A stretch of DNA of 64,000 nucleotides from Sandaracinus amylolyticus (GTDB lineage: Bacteria > Myxococcota_A > Polyangia > Polyangiales > Sandaracinaceae): contig NZ_CP011125.1 of assembly GCF_000737325.1 (NCBI RefSeq), forward strand, positions 7,874,001 through 7,938,000. Direction: 5' to 3'. The notes beneath the pieces were generated by a model. The model was not told the origin of the DNA. It did no database searches and saw only the letters and a program-made list of their open reading frames with translations. The translations under genes and the position numbers were made by a program. Below, piece after piece: positions 43,950-54,061 of the stretch; position 1 is the first letter of the stretch; the number at the start of each line of letters is the position of its first letter.

Positions 43950-46465
43950 TGGAGGCGCTGCCGATCGATCCGTTCCTGCCCGAGATCACCGCTGCCGCGC
44001 GGTCGGGCAACCTCGTGCTCGTCGCGGAGCCGGGCGCGGGCAAGACGACGCGCGTGCCCCGCGCGCTGTTGCTCGACGGCGGGCTCGCGGAGCGCGGCGA
44101 GATCGTGGTGCTCGAGCCGCGGCGCATCGCGACGCGGATGGCGGCGAAGCGCGTCGCGGAGGAGCTCGGCGAGGAGGTCGGCGCGCGCGTCGGGTACACG
44201 GTGCGCTTCGACGACGTCTCGAGCGCGAAGACGCGCGTGCGCTTCGTGACCGAGGGCGTGCTCACGCGGCGGCTGGTCGCGGATCCCACGCTGCGCGGGG
44301 TGTCCGCGGTGGTGCTCGACGAGCTCCACGAGCGATCGCTCCACGCGGATCTCGCGCTCGCGATGGTGCGCGCGCTGCAACGCGCGGAGCGCCCGGATCT
44401 GCGGCTCGTCGCGATGAGCGCGACACTCGAGGCCGAGCGCGTCGCGTCGTTCCTCGATGCGCCGGTGGTGCGCGTCCCCGGGCGCCGTTACGAGGTGACG
44501 ATCGAGCACGCGGAGGGCGCGGACGATCGCCCTCTCGAGCGGCGCGTCGCGGCCGCGGTGAAGCGCGCGCTCCGCGAGTCGAGCGAGGGGCACGTGCTGG
44601 TGTTCCTGCCGGGCGCGGCGGAGATCCGTCGCGCCGCGGAAGCGCTCGAAGAAGGCGCGCGCGCGCTCGACGTGGACGTGCTCCCGCTGCACGGCGACCT
44701 GCCGCCCGCGGAGCAGGATCGCGCGGTGCGCCCCTCGGCGCGCCGCAAGGTGATCCTCGCGACGAACGTGGCCGAGACGTCGCTGACGATCGACGGTGTG
44801 GTCGCGGTCGTGGACTCGGGGCTCGCACGCGTCGCGCGCCACTCGCCGTGGTCGGGGTTGCCGACGCTCGAGACGGAGCCGATCTGTCAGGCGAGCGCGA
44901 CGCAGCGCGCGGGACGCGCGGGACGCACGCGCGCAGGGCGCGCGATCCGCCTCTACACGAAGCACGACCACGACACGCGGCCGCGCCACGACGCCCCCGA
45001 GATCCAGCGCGTCGACCTCGCGGACACGGTGCTCGCGCTGCGCGCGCGCGGGGTGCGCGACGTGCTCGAGTTCCCGTTCTTCGAGGCGCCTCCGCGCGCG
45101 TCGATCGTCGCGGCGGATCGGCTGCTCTCGCTGCTCGGCGCGACGACGCAGGAAGGCGCGCTGACGAGCGTGGGACGCGATCTGCTCGCGCTGCCGCTGC
45201 ATCCGCGCCTCGGGCGCGTGGTGCTCGAGGCGGACGCGCACGGGCTCGGGACGCGCGGCGCGACGCTCGCGGCATTGCTCGCGGAGCGCGATCTGCGCAT
45301 GTCGATGCGCACGCGGATGTCGCGCGATCGCGATCACGCGCACGAGAGCGGGACGAGCGACGCCGTGCATCGGTTCGAGCTCTTCGAGGCGGTCGCGGCG
45401 CAGGGCGTCAGCGCGTCGCGGCTGCGCGCGCACGAGCTCGACGTCGCGGGCGGGATGGCGGCCGCGCGCGCGACCGAGCAGATCGTGCGCGCCCTGAAGC
45501 GCGTGAAGGGTCGTCCGAGCGAGCACGCGGACCTCGACGAGGACGCGATCCTGCGGCGCGCGCTGCTCGCGGGGTTCCCCGATCGTGTGGCGCGGAGACG
45601 GCGCGCGAAGGAGCCCGACGTGGTGCTCGCGGGCGGGGGCTCGGCGCGGCTGGCGGAGACGAGCGTGGTGCGCGAGCCCGAGCTGATGGTCGCGATCGAC
45701 GCCGAGGAGCGGCGCGGCGCGATCGAGGTGCGCACCGCGAGCGCGATCGAGGCCGAGTGGCTGCTCGAGATGCTGCCCGATGCGATCGAGGACGTGCGCG
45801 AGCTGCGCTTCGATCCGAAGACGGGACGGCTCGAGAAGATCGCGGCGCTGCGCTACCTCGGGCTCACGATCGACGAGTCGCGCGGGGACGCGGCGGGCGA
45901 GCCGGGCGCGGCCGCGGTGCTGGCGCGCGCGCTGATGGAGCAGGGGATCGATCGGCTGATCGATCGCGAGGCGCTCGCGCAGCTTCGCCTGCGGCTCGCG
46001 CTGGCGCGCAAGGTCGATCCGTCGCTGCCGGAGCTCGACGATGCGCGCTTGCTCTCGGTCCTCGAGCAAGCGAGCGAAGGGCGGCGCAGCGTCGACGAGG
46101 TGAAGGGCGCGGGGCTCTTCGATCTGCTGCTCGCGGACCTCGGGCACGACGTGACGTCGAAGCTCGATCGGCTCGCGCCCGATCACGTCTCGCTGCCGGG
46201 TCGCAAGCGCGTGACCGTGCACTACGAGCTCGATCGCGCGCCGTGGATCGAGAGCCGGATGCAGGACTTCTTCGGGTGGCTCGAAGGTCCGCGCATCGGT
46301 GGCGAGCCGGTGGTGCTGCACCTGCTCGCGCCCAATCAGCGCGCGGTGCAGGTCACGACCGATCTCGCCGGGTTCTGGGAGCGTCATTATCCGACGCTGC
46401 GCAAGGAGCTGATGCGGCGCTATCCGCGCCACGCGTGGCCGGAAGATCCGCGCCGCCGCGAGTGA
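43949..46465 (+). CDS. hrpB: ATP-dependent RNA helicase HrpB
   Basis: 838 residues (E. coli 809). DExH-box SF2 helicase of the HrpB family, role in RNA metabolism; no defined target. Motif I AEPGAGKTT (26-34), motif II DELH at 125-128 (family has DELH or DEAH), motif III MSATLEA near 155, motif VI TQRAGRAGR near 320. After the helicase core come helicase-associated regions and the HrpB-specific C-terminal domain with GLFDLLLADLGHDVTSKLDRL, VSLPGRKRVTVHYELDRAPW, and ELMRRYPRHAWPEDPR, the latter identical in pattern to E. coli HrpB. ATG 43949 shares a base with the DUF2314 stop. Its stop lies four bases from that of the convergent giant lipoprotein gene. Confidence 0.95.
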   Translation: MEALPIDPFLPEITAAARSGNLVLVAEPGAGKTTRVPRALLLDGGLAERGEIVVLEPRRIATRMAAKRVAEELGEEVGARVGYTVRFDDVSSAKTRVRFVTEGVLTRRLVADPTLRGVSAVVLDELHERSLHADLALAMVRALQRAERPDLRLVAMSATLEAERVASFLDAPVVRVPGRRYEVTIEHAEGADDRPLERRVAAAVKRALRESSEGHVLVFLPGAAEIRRAAEALEEGARALDVDVLPLHGDLPPAEQDRAVRPSARRKVILATNVAETSLTIDGVVAVVDSGLARVARHSPWSGLPTLETEPICQASATQRAGRAGRTRAGRAIRLYTKHDHDTRPRHDAPEIQRVDLADTVLALRARGVRDVLEFPFFEAPPRASIVAADRLLSLLGATTQEGALTSVGRDLLALPLHPRLGRVVLEADAHGLGTRGATLAALLAERDLRMSMRTRMSRDRDHAHESGTSDAVHRFELFEAVAAQGVSASRLRAHELDVAGGMAAARATEQIVRALKRVKGRPSEHADLDEDAILRRALLAGFPDRVARRRRAKEPDVVLAGGGSARLAETSVVREPELMVAIDAEERRGAIEVRTASAIEAEWLLEMLPDAIEDVRELRFDPKTGRLEKIAALRYLGLTIDESRGDAAGEPGAAAVLARALMEQGIDRLIDREALAQLRLRLALARKVDPSLPELDDARLLSVLEQASEGRRSVDEVKGAGLFDLLLADLGHDVTSKLDRLAPDHVSLPGRKRVTVHYELDRAPWIESRMQDFFGWLEGPRIGGEPVVLHLLAPNQRAVQVTTDLAGFWERHYPTLRKELMRRYPRHAWPEDPRRRE

Positions 46466-46468
46466 GCG

Positions 46469-49400
46469 TCACGGCCCGGCGCGCAGCTCGACGACGAGCT
46501 CGCGCCCTTCCGCGCGCGCTCGGTACGACACGCCGTGCGCGCGACCGACGCGCTGGGCGAGCGCGTCGAGCGCCGCGCGACGGGGATCGCCCTCGGGCAC
46601 GCCGCGCGCGATCTGCGCGAGCACGCTCGAGGCCCGGTCACCGTCGATCGCGCCCGAGCCGCGCTCCGTCGACGCGCGATCGCCGACGCGCTCCGGACGC
46701 GCGAGCGCCGCGACGACGTCCTCCTCGCGCGCGCCGAGGATCCACCGCCGGCCGCGCGACGCGACGAACCCGCCGCCGACCTCGCGCACGCTGCCATCGC
46801 CGCGCGTGACGCCTGCCCCCGCGAGCGCACCGTCGAGCCGGGCGCCTTCACCGATCGCGACCCAGCGATCCCACGCGCCCTCGCCCGGCGCCGGCATCCA
46901 CGCGAACGCGATCTGCTCGGTCTCGCGCAGCACGAGGCGACCGAGCGCGGCGCGATCCGCGACCGGCTGCACGGGACCGCGGCGACGGGGGGCGCGTCCA
47001 GCGTGCGAGGCGAGCGCGAAGCGCGCGATCGCGTCCTCGGGGAGCATGCTCTCGAGCGGCACGACGTCGCGCCGCGGCTCGCGGTACGGAGAGCGCGTCG
47101 TGACCACGATCGCGCCACCGTCGACGCGGAGCTCGAGCATCGAGTCGCGACGGGTCATCAGCGGCAGCTCGCGATCGGCGCGCCAGTCGAGCGTCGCGAG
47201 CTGCAGCGCGGCGTCGCGAGCACCACGCGCGAGGCGGCGCAGGCGCGACGAGGCGGCGAGCGAGCGGTTCGCGCGCGGCGGCGTCGAGAGCACCACGCGG
47301 GCGATCTCCTCGTCGCCGAAGAGCACGACGCGATCGCCGGCGAAGAGGCAGTGGGTCAGCTGCACGTCGGTCGCGCCGCTCGCGCGACGCTCGACGGTGG
47401 CGTAGCGCTCGAGCCCGACGCCGCCGCCGAGATCGATCTCGGCGCGCGCACGCTCGGCGAGGAGGAGCTCGCCTGCTCCGGCGAGGTCGGGACGATCGAG
47501 CAGCGGGTCGATCACCTGCGGCACCGGCCCGGCGAGCGCGGCGAGCTCGCCCGCGAGCGCAGCGAGATCGAGGGGCAGGCGCGCGGCCGCGGCGGCGCTC
47601 GATCGCGGCTCGGCGAGCGAGGCGCGCACGCGATCGGCGTCCCGCACGTGCGCGATGCACACCCACGAGGTCTCGCCGGAGTCGGCGATGGCGCACTCGA
47701 TGGGACGGTCGAGATCGACGCCGCCGCCGGTGCCCGCGGCCGCGGCGACGGGCGCGAGCGGCCCGGCGCTCAGCGCGGCGGCGAGCTGCGCGGGCTGGGC
47801 GATGCGCGCGTGGCGCCAGTACGTGCCGGTGAGGACGCGCGGCAGCGGCTCGCTCGCGAGCAGGGTGAGCGCCGCGGGGGAGAGCTCGCTCGGGCGGCGC
47901 GCGCGACGAGCACGCTCGGCCGCGGGATCGGTGATGCGACCGCGCGCCGAAGCGGCGCGATGCAGCGCGACGTCGCGTGCGATCGCGGGGAGCAGCACCG
48001 GCACGCCGGCGGCGAGCGCGGGAGCGCGCTCGAGGCGCGAGCGGTCCTGCGGATCGCCCGCCGCGGCGAGCGCGTGCACCAGCGATGCGACGAGCGCGGC
48101 GTCGATCGGCTCGGACGACGGCTGCATCGCGTCGAGGCGCGAGCGCATCATGTCGAGCTCGGCGGAGGTCGTGCTGAGGTCGTGCGCGCGCACCGCCTCG
48201 AGCGCGAGCGCCGCGGAGCCGCTCTGGATCGTGCGCCCGAGGAGCTCGGGATCGATGGTGCCGGGCTGGACGCGCTCGGCGGCGAGCGCGACGAGCGGCT
48301 GGCGCGCATCGGCGCTGCGCATGAGCTCGTCCGCGAGCGTGCGGCGCGCGGCGTCGGGCAGCACGACGAGCGCCTGGACGCTCGCGTAGGGGAGGCCGGC
48401 CGGCGAGGACGACGGCGTGGGCGACGGCGGACGTGCGACGACGTCGCGCGCGGCGCGGAGCGCGCCGTCGGGATCGATCAGCGTGAGGGCGACGCCGCGG
48501 CGATGCGCGCGCGGATCGGGGTCGAGCACCGCGACGAGACCGAGGCCGCCGTGCTGCGCGGGCGCCTGCGGCGAGGCCGTCTCGGGCGCGGCGACGGGCG
48601 CAGCGTCGGTGGTCACCGCGGTGCGCTCGACCTGCTCGGCGGTGCGGAGCGCTTCGGCCGCGGCGCGGCGAGCGGCGTCTGCAGCGCGCTGCTCGGCATC
48701 GATGGCGCGCGCCTCGGCCTCGAGCACCTGGCGCTCGGCCGCGAGGGCGACCGCGTCGGCGTGGGACGGGCGCTCGCCCGAGAGGCTCGCGCGCTGCTCG
48801 GCGAGCGCAGCGCGCTCCTGGGCGTCGGCGAGGCGCGCGGCGTCCTCGGCGGCGCGGCGCTCCGACTCCGCGGCGGCGGCCTCGGCGGCGGCGGCACGAT
48901 CGCGCGCGTCGGGCGCGACGGCGGCGAGCACGGGCTCGCTCGATGTGGCGGGGACGCTCGCCGGGGGCGCCTCGGCGGTCGCCGGCGACGTGATCTGCGG
49001 GGCCGTCGCGGCCGCGGTCGCGACGGGCGCTTCGGTCGACACGGCGGCGGCGCGCTCGGCGGGAGGGAGCTGCGCGAGGATGCGGATGCCGGTCTCGACA
49101 GGCGGCGCGGTGGGCTCGCTCGCGCCAGGCGCGTCGGTGACCGGCGCGCTGGGCTCGGTCGCGGGTGCGACCGCGACCTCGGCGGGCGTGGGGGGCTCGG
49201 CGGCGGCCACGGCGCGCGCGGGCGGCGGCTCCGACGCGGGAGGCGACGGGGGCTCGGTCGGCGGCGGGAGGGGCTGCTCGGGGGCGGCCACGGCCGTCGG
49301 CTCCGGGGTCGGCGCCGCCTCGGCGCTCGGGGACGCGGCGGCGGCGTCTCGGGCGCCGCTCGGCTCGCTGCGCGGCGAGGTCGTGGCGCTCCGCGCGGCG

Positions 49401-52400
49401 GCCGCGGCGGCGATCGTCGCGCGGCGGGTCTCCTCGATCGCGGCGCGCTCGGCGCGCTCGGCGCGCGCTTCGGCCTCCAGCGCGCGACGCTCGGCCTCGA
49501 CGAGGCGGCGCGCAGCGTCGGCGGCGCGCTCGTCGGACTCGGCTGCGCCGGCTGCCTCGGGCTCCGCGGCGGCGGGACGCGGTCGCGCCTCGAGGGCGCG
49601 GCGCTCCGACTCCGCAGCGCGTCGCTCGGCCTCGGCGAGACGGGCCTCGGCCTCGCGGCGACGTCGCTCGGCCTCGGCGACGCGGCGCTCCGACTCGACC
49701 GCGCGGCGAGCTGCGTCTTCGACGAGCTGCTCGGCGCCGCGCGCGGCGTCCTCGGGCGCGACGACCGCCGCGCGCTCGGGGCGATCGGGATCGGTCGCGA
49801 TCGCGCGCTCGGAGACGGTCGCGGTGGCGGCTGCGCGATCGCTCGGCGGGGGCTCGGCGGCCGTCGCGGCGCGTTCGCTCGATGCGGCGCGTTCGCTCGA
49901 TGCGACGCGCTCACTCGACGCGGTGCGCTCACTCGACGCGGTGCGCTCACTCGACGCGGCGCGCTCACTCGACGCGGCGCGCTCGCTCGACGCGGCGCGC
50001 TCGCTCGACGCAACGCGCTCACTCGACGCGGCGCGCTCGCTCGACGCGCTGCGCTCACTCGACGCCGCCCGATCGTGCGGCTCGGCGCGCACGCTCGTCG
50101 CCCCGCGCGGGCCGGCGTCCCGGCTCGCCATCTCGGCGTCCGCGCACGCGAGGACGCGCGCTCGCTCGTCGGCGTCGCGCGCCGCGACGTACGCATCTCG
50201 CAGCAGCGCATCGCGCGCATCCGCCGAGCCCGCCGCCCGCAGCTCGCGCGCGAGCGGGCACGGCCCTTCGTCGCTCGCCGTGCGCGGCGCGACCTGCGCC
50301 GGCGCGCTCGCCACCGCGACCGGGAGCGCCTCGCCCTCGCGCTCGATGCGCGGATCGTCCGGCACGCTCGCCCGTGCACGCTCGCGCAGCGCACCGAGCT
50401 GCTCCGCGTCCATGACGCGTGCGATCGCCGCGATCATCGTCGGGCGCGCCACGTCGCGCAGCGCGACCTCCGCGTGCCGCAGCGCCTCCTCGCGCCGTCC
50501 CGCCCGCACCGCGCGCACCGCCGCGCCGTACGCCGCGAGCGCCGACTCCGGATGCTCGCCCGCGAGCGCCGTGATCTCCTCGCCCGCGAACCCGCTCCGC
50601 CGCGCGCGCTCGAACGCATCGACGGCGGCGGCATCGAGATGCCCGCCCGCGACGTCGTGCTCCGCCCACCCGACGAGATCGCGCAGCTCGTACGCCCTCG
50701 CGAGCTGCTCCGGCGGCGCGCCCTCGAGCGCGCGCACCGCGGCGTCCGAGTAGAGCTTGGCCGCGCGCACCCGCGCGTCGGCGAGCGCCAGCGCGGCGAG
50801 CTCCTGCCAGTGGTCCGCCGCGGTCCGTGCGCGCTGTGCGCGGAGCAGCAGCCCGGCCGGAGCACGTCGCGCGGGGTCGGGCTCCCAGCGATCGGGCAGC
50901 CAACCTCGCGCCTGCGCCTCGAGCTCGGCGGCGATCGCCGCGTCGCGCTCGCCGTGCTGTGCTCGGAGCACGGCCTCGCGGTGCAGCACCACGGCGGGGA
51001 GCGCGTCGCCCATCGCGTCGCGCGCCTCCTCGAAGAACGCCTCGGGCTCGAGCCCCGCCGCGCGCGCCGCCCGCGGCACCTCGCTCACCGCGTCCGCCAG
51101 CAGCGCCGCGACCACCGGATCGTGCCCGCGACGCCACGCCCGCAAGCACGTCGGCAGCGCGGCGGCGTGACCGAGCAGGCGCGCGTGCTCGCTGCACACG
51201 AGCGCGTCGAGCTCGGGGTGGTGCTCGGCGAGCACGCGCAGTCGCTCGAGCAGCTCGGGCTCTTGGCGATCGAGCGCGTCCGCCGCGACGAGCCGCCACG
51301 CGAGCCGCTCGTCGATCGCGCCCCGTGCCCGCGCGAGCGCCCGCAGTCGATCGTGCGGCGCGAGCGGGCGATCGTCGCGCACGCGCGTGCTCGCCGGGGC
51401 GCCCGCGTCGGCCGCGGCGAGCGCGCCCTCGCCGTCTCCGACGAGGACCCGCAGCCGCACCAGCCATCGCCGTCGCGCCGGCGACGCGGGCGAGCGCTCG
51501 ACCATCGCGAGCATCGCGCTCGCGCTCGGCGCGTCGTCGCCGGGGCCCTGCGCGATCCGATGGCGCAGCGTCGCTTCGATCGCGTCCCACGCGCCCGGCA
51601 CGCTCGCGATGCGCGGCCCACCACGCGCGACGAACTCGAGGTACCCGCCGGGCGCGGGCGCACCGTAGAGATCGGCGAGGTCCGCCACCTGCGCCGCCTG
51701 CTCGCTCACCAGCGCGGGCGAGAGCCCGAGCGGATCGATCGCGAGCAGCACCGCGCGCGCGGGCTCGGCCGGCGCATCGGGCTCGGCCTCGCCCCAGACC
51801 TCGATCCATCGCCGCTGGAGCAACGGAGCCGTCGGTGCGAGGACGAGCGCGCGCGCGAGCGTGTCGCGCGCCGCGCCCGGATCACCTTCGGCGCGGCGGC
51901 GCAGCGCCTCGAGCATCAGCGCGACGGCGCTTCCTGGCGCGAGCGACGCCGCGCGCTCCGCGACGTGTGCGAGCTCGCTCGTCGCCGCGCCGCGCTCGAC
52001 CGCGTCGCGATCGATCGCTGCGCCCATCCAGCCCGCGATCACCGCGCCGTCGCGATCGGACGCGCGCTCGAGCAGCACCCGCAGCGCGCCCGGCGCATCC
52101 GCGCGCCACGCGCCGTACGCGAGGTGGCGATCCGCCGCGACCAGGCGGTGCGTGTCGCCCGCGATCGCCGGTGCGGTCACTCGCGGCGCGAACGTCGGCT
52201 GGGTGCCGAAGCGCGTGAGCGCAGGCCCGAGCGCCAGGGCCTCCTCGAGATCCGAGAGCGCGACCTCGCGGGCCGCGGAGAGATCGTCGAGCCACGCGGC
52301 CAGCGCGATCCGCGTCGCGCCGGTGAGCAGCGCGCCCTCGCTCTCGAGCAGCGACCGCGCGCCTCCGACGTCGCCCTGCCGCCCCATGAGCACGATGCGC

Positions 52401-53929
52401 GCGCGCACCCACCGCGGCGCGAGCGCGAGCCGCGAGCGCGACGCCGACTCGACCCACTCGGCCGTCGCGCCGAGCCGCGCGTCGTCGACCGCGAGCTCGA
52501 TCGGCGGCAGCGTCGCCTCGTCGAGGTCGGGCACGTCGCCCTCCGGCGTGAGCCCGCCGCGCCATGCGTCCTCGCTGAGCACGACGAGACGCGCGTCGCA
52601 CGCGTCTCGCGGCAGCCGCTGCGCCGCGCACTGCGCCGCGACACGCGCCGCGCCGCGATCGACGCTCCACAACGTGTCGACCGCGCGCTCCCGCAGCTCG
52701 GAGGGCGCCTCGCCATCGAGCACGACCTCGAGCAGCAGCGAGGGCGTCGCGAGCCCCGCGACGACGAGCGTGCGCGCCGCCCAGCGCGCGCGGTCGCGCA
52801 GCGCGTCGCTCGCGCCCGGCATCGAGCGCAGCGGCGCCAGCGCGCGCGCGATCGCGATCGAACGGCGCTCGCGATCGTGCTCGAGCTCCCAGTCCGCGAT
52901 CACGCCGCCGTCACCGTCGATCGTGGACGCGAGGCCGGCGATGAGCGCGGCGGTCTTCCGCTCGTCGTCGTTGCGCGCGTGAGGGAGCGCGTCGCGCGCG
53001 AGCTCGAGCGCGTCGCCGTGGAGGCGCAGCCCGAGGCAGTGGAACGCGAGCCCGATCGTGATCGACGCGTCGTTCGGCGCGGCGCGGCGCGCGCGCTCCA
53101 GGCGGGCCACGGCGAGCCCGCGTCGCGCGGCATCCGCGCTGCCGACGACGTCGATCGCGAGCTCGGCGTGGTTCGCCTCCGCGAGATGCACGATCGTGCG
53201 GGCGAGCGGATCCCAGCGATCGATCTCGCGCATCGCGCGCGCGAGCGCCTGGACCGTGGCGACGTCGTCGCGACGCGCCGCTTCGCGCAGTCGGCGCGTC
53301 AGCACCGGGAGCGCACGAGCTCCGAAGCGCGCCACACGATCGACCGGCAGCGGCTCGCCCGGGAGCTCCGCGCCGAGCCGCTCGAAGTCGACGCGCGCAG
53401 CGTCGTCGAGCGCGCGGAGCAGCGGATCGGGGAGCACGAGCCCCTCGAGCGATCCGCCGGCATCGGCGCGGAGCCGCACGAGGCGCGCGATCAGCTCGCG
53501 CGCGCCGCCCGGCGCGGCGCGTCCCACCGCCTCGAGCGCGAGCTCGAGGCTCGCGGTGCGCTCGGCATACGCGAGCGCCTCGTCGCGCACCTCGACGTGG
53601 AGGTGACGCGCGCGGTCGCGCTCGGCCTCGGGGGCGAGCGCCGCGCTCGCGCGAGCGACCTGCAGCGCGCGGAGCATCGCTTCGACCGCGAGGCCGTGGT
53701 TCCCGAGCCGCGTCTCGAGCGCGGCGATGCGACGCAAGCGCGCGACCTCGCTCGGCGCATCGGTCGCGAGATCGGGATCGATCGCCCCGAGCGCGATCCG
53801 ATCGCGCCGGTCGTCGTCGGATGGCTCGGCGCTGCGGATCGGCGCGTGGAACACGCTCGCGCCACACCCCGCGAGCGAGAGCGCGAGGGCGAGCGAGACG
53901 AGGCGGGACCGGTCGTGCTGCACGTTCAT
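46469..53929 (-). CDS. Giant TPR/coiled-coil lipoprotein with SSER repeats
   Basis: 2486 residues. ATG 53929 gives lipobox LSLAGCG (Cys22); 22 further upstream codons are not signal-like. Residues about 60-1240 are Ala/Arg-rich helical hairpins of TPR type, with repeated blocks like ALALEAVRAHDL and LERARRAAPNDASITIGLAF. Residues 1288-1353 are eleven copies of ASSER-x. Then long charged coiled coil (ESERRVAEAERRRREAEARL), a Pro/Ala/Glu-rich region of about 130 residues, a second coil, and a C-terminal beta-rich domain from about residue 1800 with VLFGDEEIARVVLSTPP, SMLPEDAIARFALASHAGRA, FGFVASRGRRWILGAREEDV-like strands (about 650 residues) similar in style to DUF3352-type surface proteins. 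It probably anchors to the outer membrane and reaches across the periplasm. Function unknown. Confidence 0.85.
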   Translation of the reverse strand: MNVQHDRSRLVSLALALSLAGCGASVFHAPIRSAEPSDDDRRDRIALGAIDPDLATDAPSEVARLRRIAALETRLGNHGLAVEAMLRALQVARASAALAPEAERDRARHLHVEVRDEALAYAERTASLELALEAVGRAAPGGARELIARLVRLRADAGGSLEGLVLPDPLLRALDDAARVDFERLGAELPGEPLPVDRVARFGARALPVLTRRLREAARRDDVATVQALARAMREIDRWDPLARTIVHLAEANHAELAIDVVGSADAARRGLAVARLERARRAAPNDASITIGLAFHCLGLRLHGDALELARDALPHARNDDERKTAALIAGLASTIDGDGGVIADWELEHDRERRSIAIARALAPLRSMPGASDALRDRARWAARTLVVAGLATPSLLLEVVLDGEAPSELRERAVDTLWSVDRGAARVAAQCAAQRLPRDACDARLVVLSEDAWRGGLTPEGDVPDLDEATLPPIELAVDDARLGATAEWVESASRSRLALAPRWVRARIVLMGRQGDVGGARSLLESEGALLTGATRIALAAWLDDLSAAREVALSDLEEALALGPALTRFGTQPTFAPRVTAPAIAGDTHRLVAADRHLAYGAWRADAPGALRVLLERASDRDGAVIAGWMGAAIDRDAVERGAATSELAHVAERAASLAPGSAVALMLEALRRRAEGDPGAARDTLARALVLAPTAPLLQRRWIEVWGEAEPDAPAEPARAVLLAIDPLGLSPALVSEQAAQVADLADLYGAPAPGGYLEFVARGGPRIASVPGAWDAIEATLRHRIAQGPGDDAPSASAMLAMVERSPASPARRRWLVRLRVLVGDGEGALAAADAGAPASTRVRDDRPLAPHDRLRALARARGAIDERLAWRLVAADALDRQEPELLERLRVLAEHHPELDALVCSEHARLLGHAAALPTCLRAWRRGHDPVVAALLADAVSEVPRAARAAGLEPEAFFEEARDAMGDALPAVVLHREAVLRAQHGERDAAIAAELEAQARGWLPDRWEPDPARRAPAGLLLRAQRARTAADHWQELAALALADARVRAAKLYSDAAVRALEGAPPEQLARAYELRDLVGWAEHDVAGGHLDAAAVDAFERARRSGFAGEEITALAGEHPESALAAYGAAVRAVRAGRREEALRHAEVALRDVARPTMIAAIARVMDAEQLGALRERARASVPDDPRIEREGEALPVAVASAPAQVAPRTASDEGPCPLARELRAAGSADARDALLRDAYVAARDADERARVLACADAEMASRDAGPRGATSVRAEPHDRAASSERSASSERAASSERVASSERAASSERAASSERAASSERTASSERTASSERVASSERAASSERAATAAEPPPSDRAAATATVSERAIATDPDRPERAAVVAPEDAARGAEQLVEDAARRAVESERRVAEAERRRREAEARLAEAERRAAESERRALEARPRPAAAEPEAAGAAESDERAADAARRLVEAERRALEAEARAERAERAAIEETRRATIAAAAAARSATTSPRSEPSGARDAAAASPSAEAAPTPEPTAVAAPEQPLPPPTEPPSPPASEPPPARAVAAAEPPTPAEVAVAPATEPSAPVTDAPGASEPTAPPVETGIRILAQLPPAERAAAVSTEAPVATAAATAPQITSPATAEAPPASVPATSSEPVLAAVAPDARDRAAAAEAAAAESERRAAEDAARLADAQERAALAEQRASLSGERPSHADAVALAAERQVLEAEARAIDAEQRAADAARRAAAEALRTAEQVERTAVTTDAAPVAAPETASPQAPAQHGGLGLVAVLDPDPRAHRRGVALTLIDPDGALRAARDVVARPPSPTPSSSPAGLPYASVQALVVLPDAARRTLADELMRSADARQPLVALAAERVQPGTIDPELLGRTIQSGSAALALEAVRAHDLSTTSAELDMMRSRLDAMQPSSEPIDAALVASLVHALAAAGDPQDRSRLERAPALAAGVPVLLPAIARDVALHRAASARGRITDPAAERARRARRPSELSPAALTLLASEPLPRVLTGTYWRHARIAQPAQLAAALSAGPLAPVAAAAGTGGGVDLDRPIECAIADSGETSWVCIAHVRDADRVRASLAEPRSSAAAAARLPLDLAALAGELAALAGPVPQVIDPLLDRPDLAGAGELLLAERARAEIDLGGGVGLERYATVERRASGATDVQLTHCLFAGDRVVLFGDEEIARVVLSTPPRANRSLAASSRLRRLARGARDAALQLATLDWRADRELPLMTRRDSMLELRVDGGAIVVTTRSPYREPRRDVVPLESMLPEDAIARFALASHAGRAPRRRGPVQPVADRAALGRLVLRETEQIAFAWMPAPGEGAWDRWVAIGEGARLDGALAGAGVTRGDGSVREVGGGFVASRGRRWILGAREEDVVAALARPERVGDRASTERGSGAIDGDRASSVLAQIARGVPEGDPRRAALDALAQRVGRAHGVSYRARAEGRELVVELRAGP
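49871..50068 (-). repeat. Eleven 18-bp tandem repeats (ASSER-x)
   Basis: 198 bases made of 11 units of 18 bp, encoding ASSER followed by A, V, S or T. Units differ mainly at silent or conservative positions, and two (at the low-coordinate end) use TTCGCTCGAT where the others have CTCACTCGAC, so the array has partly diverged. It lies in the large lipoprotein gene just N-terminal of a coiled coil and is a likely site of copy-number change. Confidence 0.9.
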
Positions 53930-54061
53930 CCTCCGCGACGCGAGCGTGCTCACGTACGGCGCGAGGGTAACGCGAGCCGCTCTCGCGCGATGCAATCGAT
54001 CGCGACGCTGCCTCGTCGGGGAAGATCCCGATGGCGTCGCTCGCCGCGAGCGCTCCGCGCG

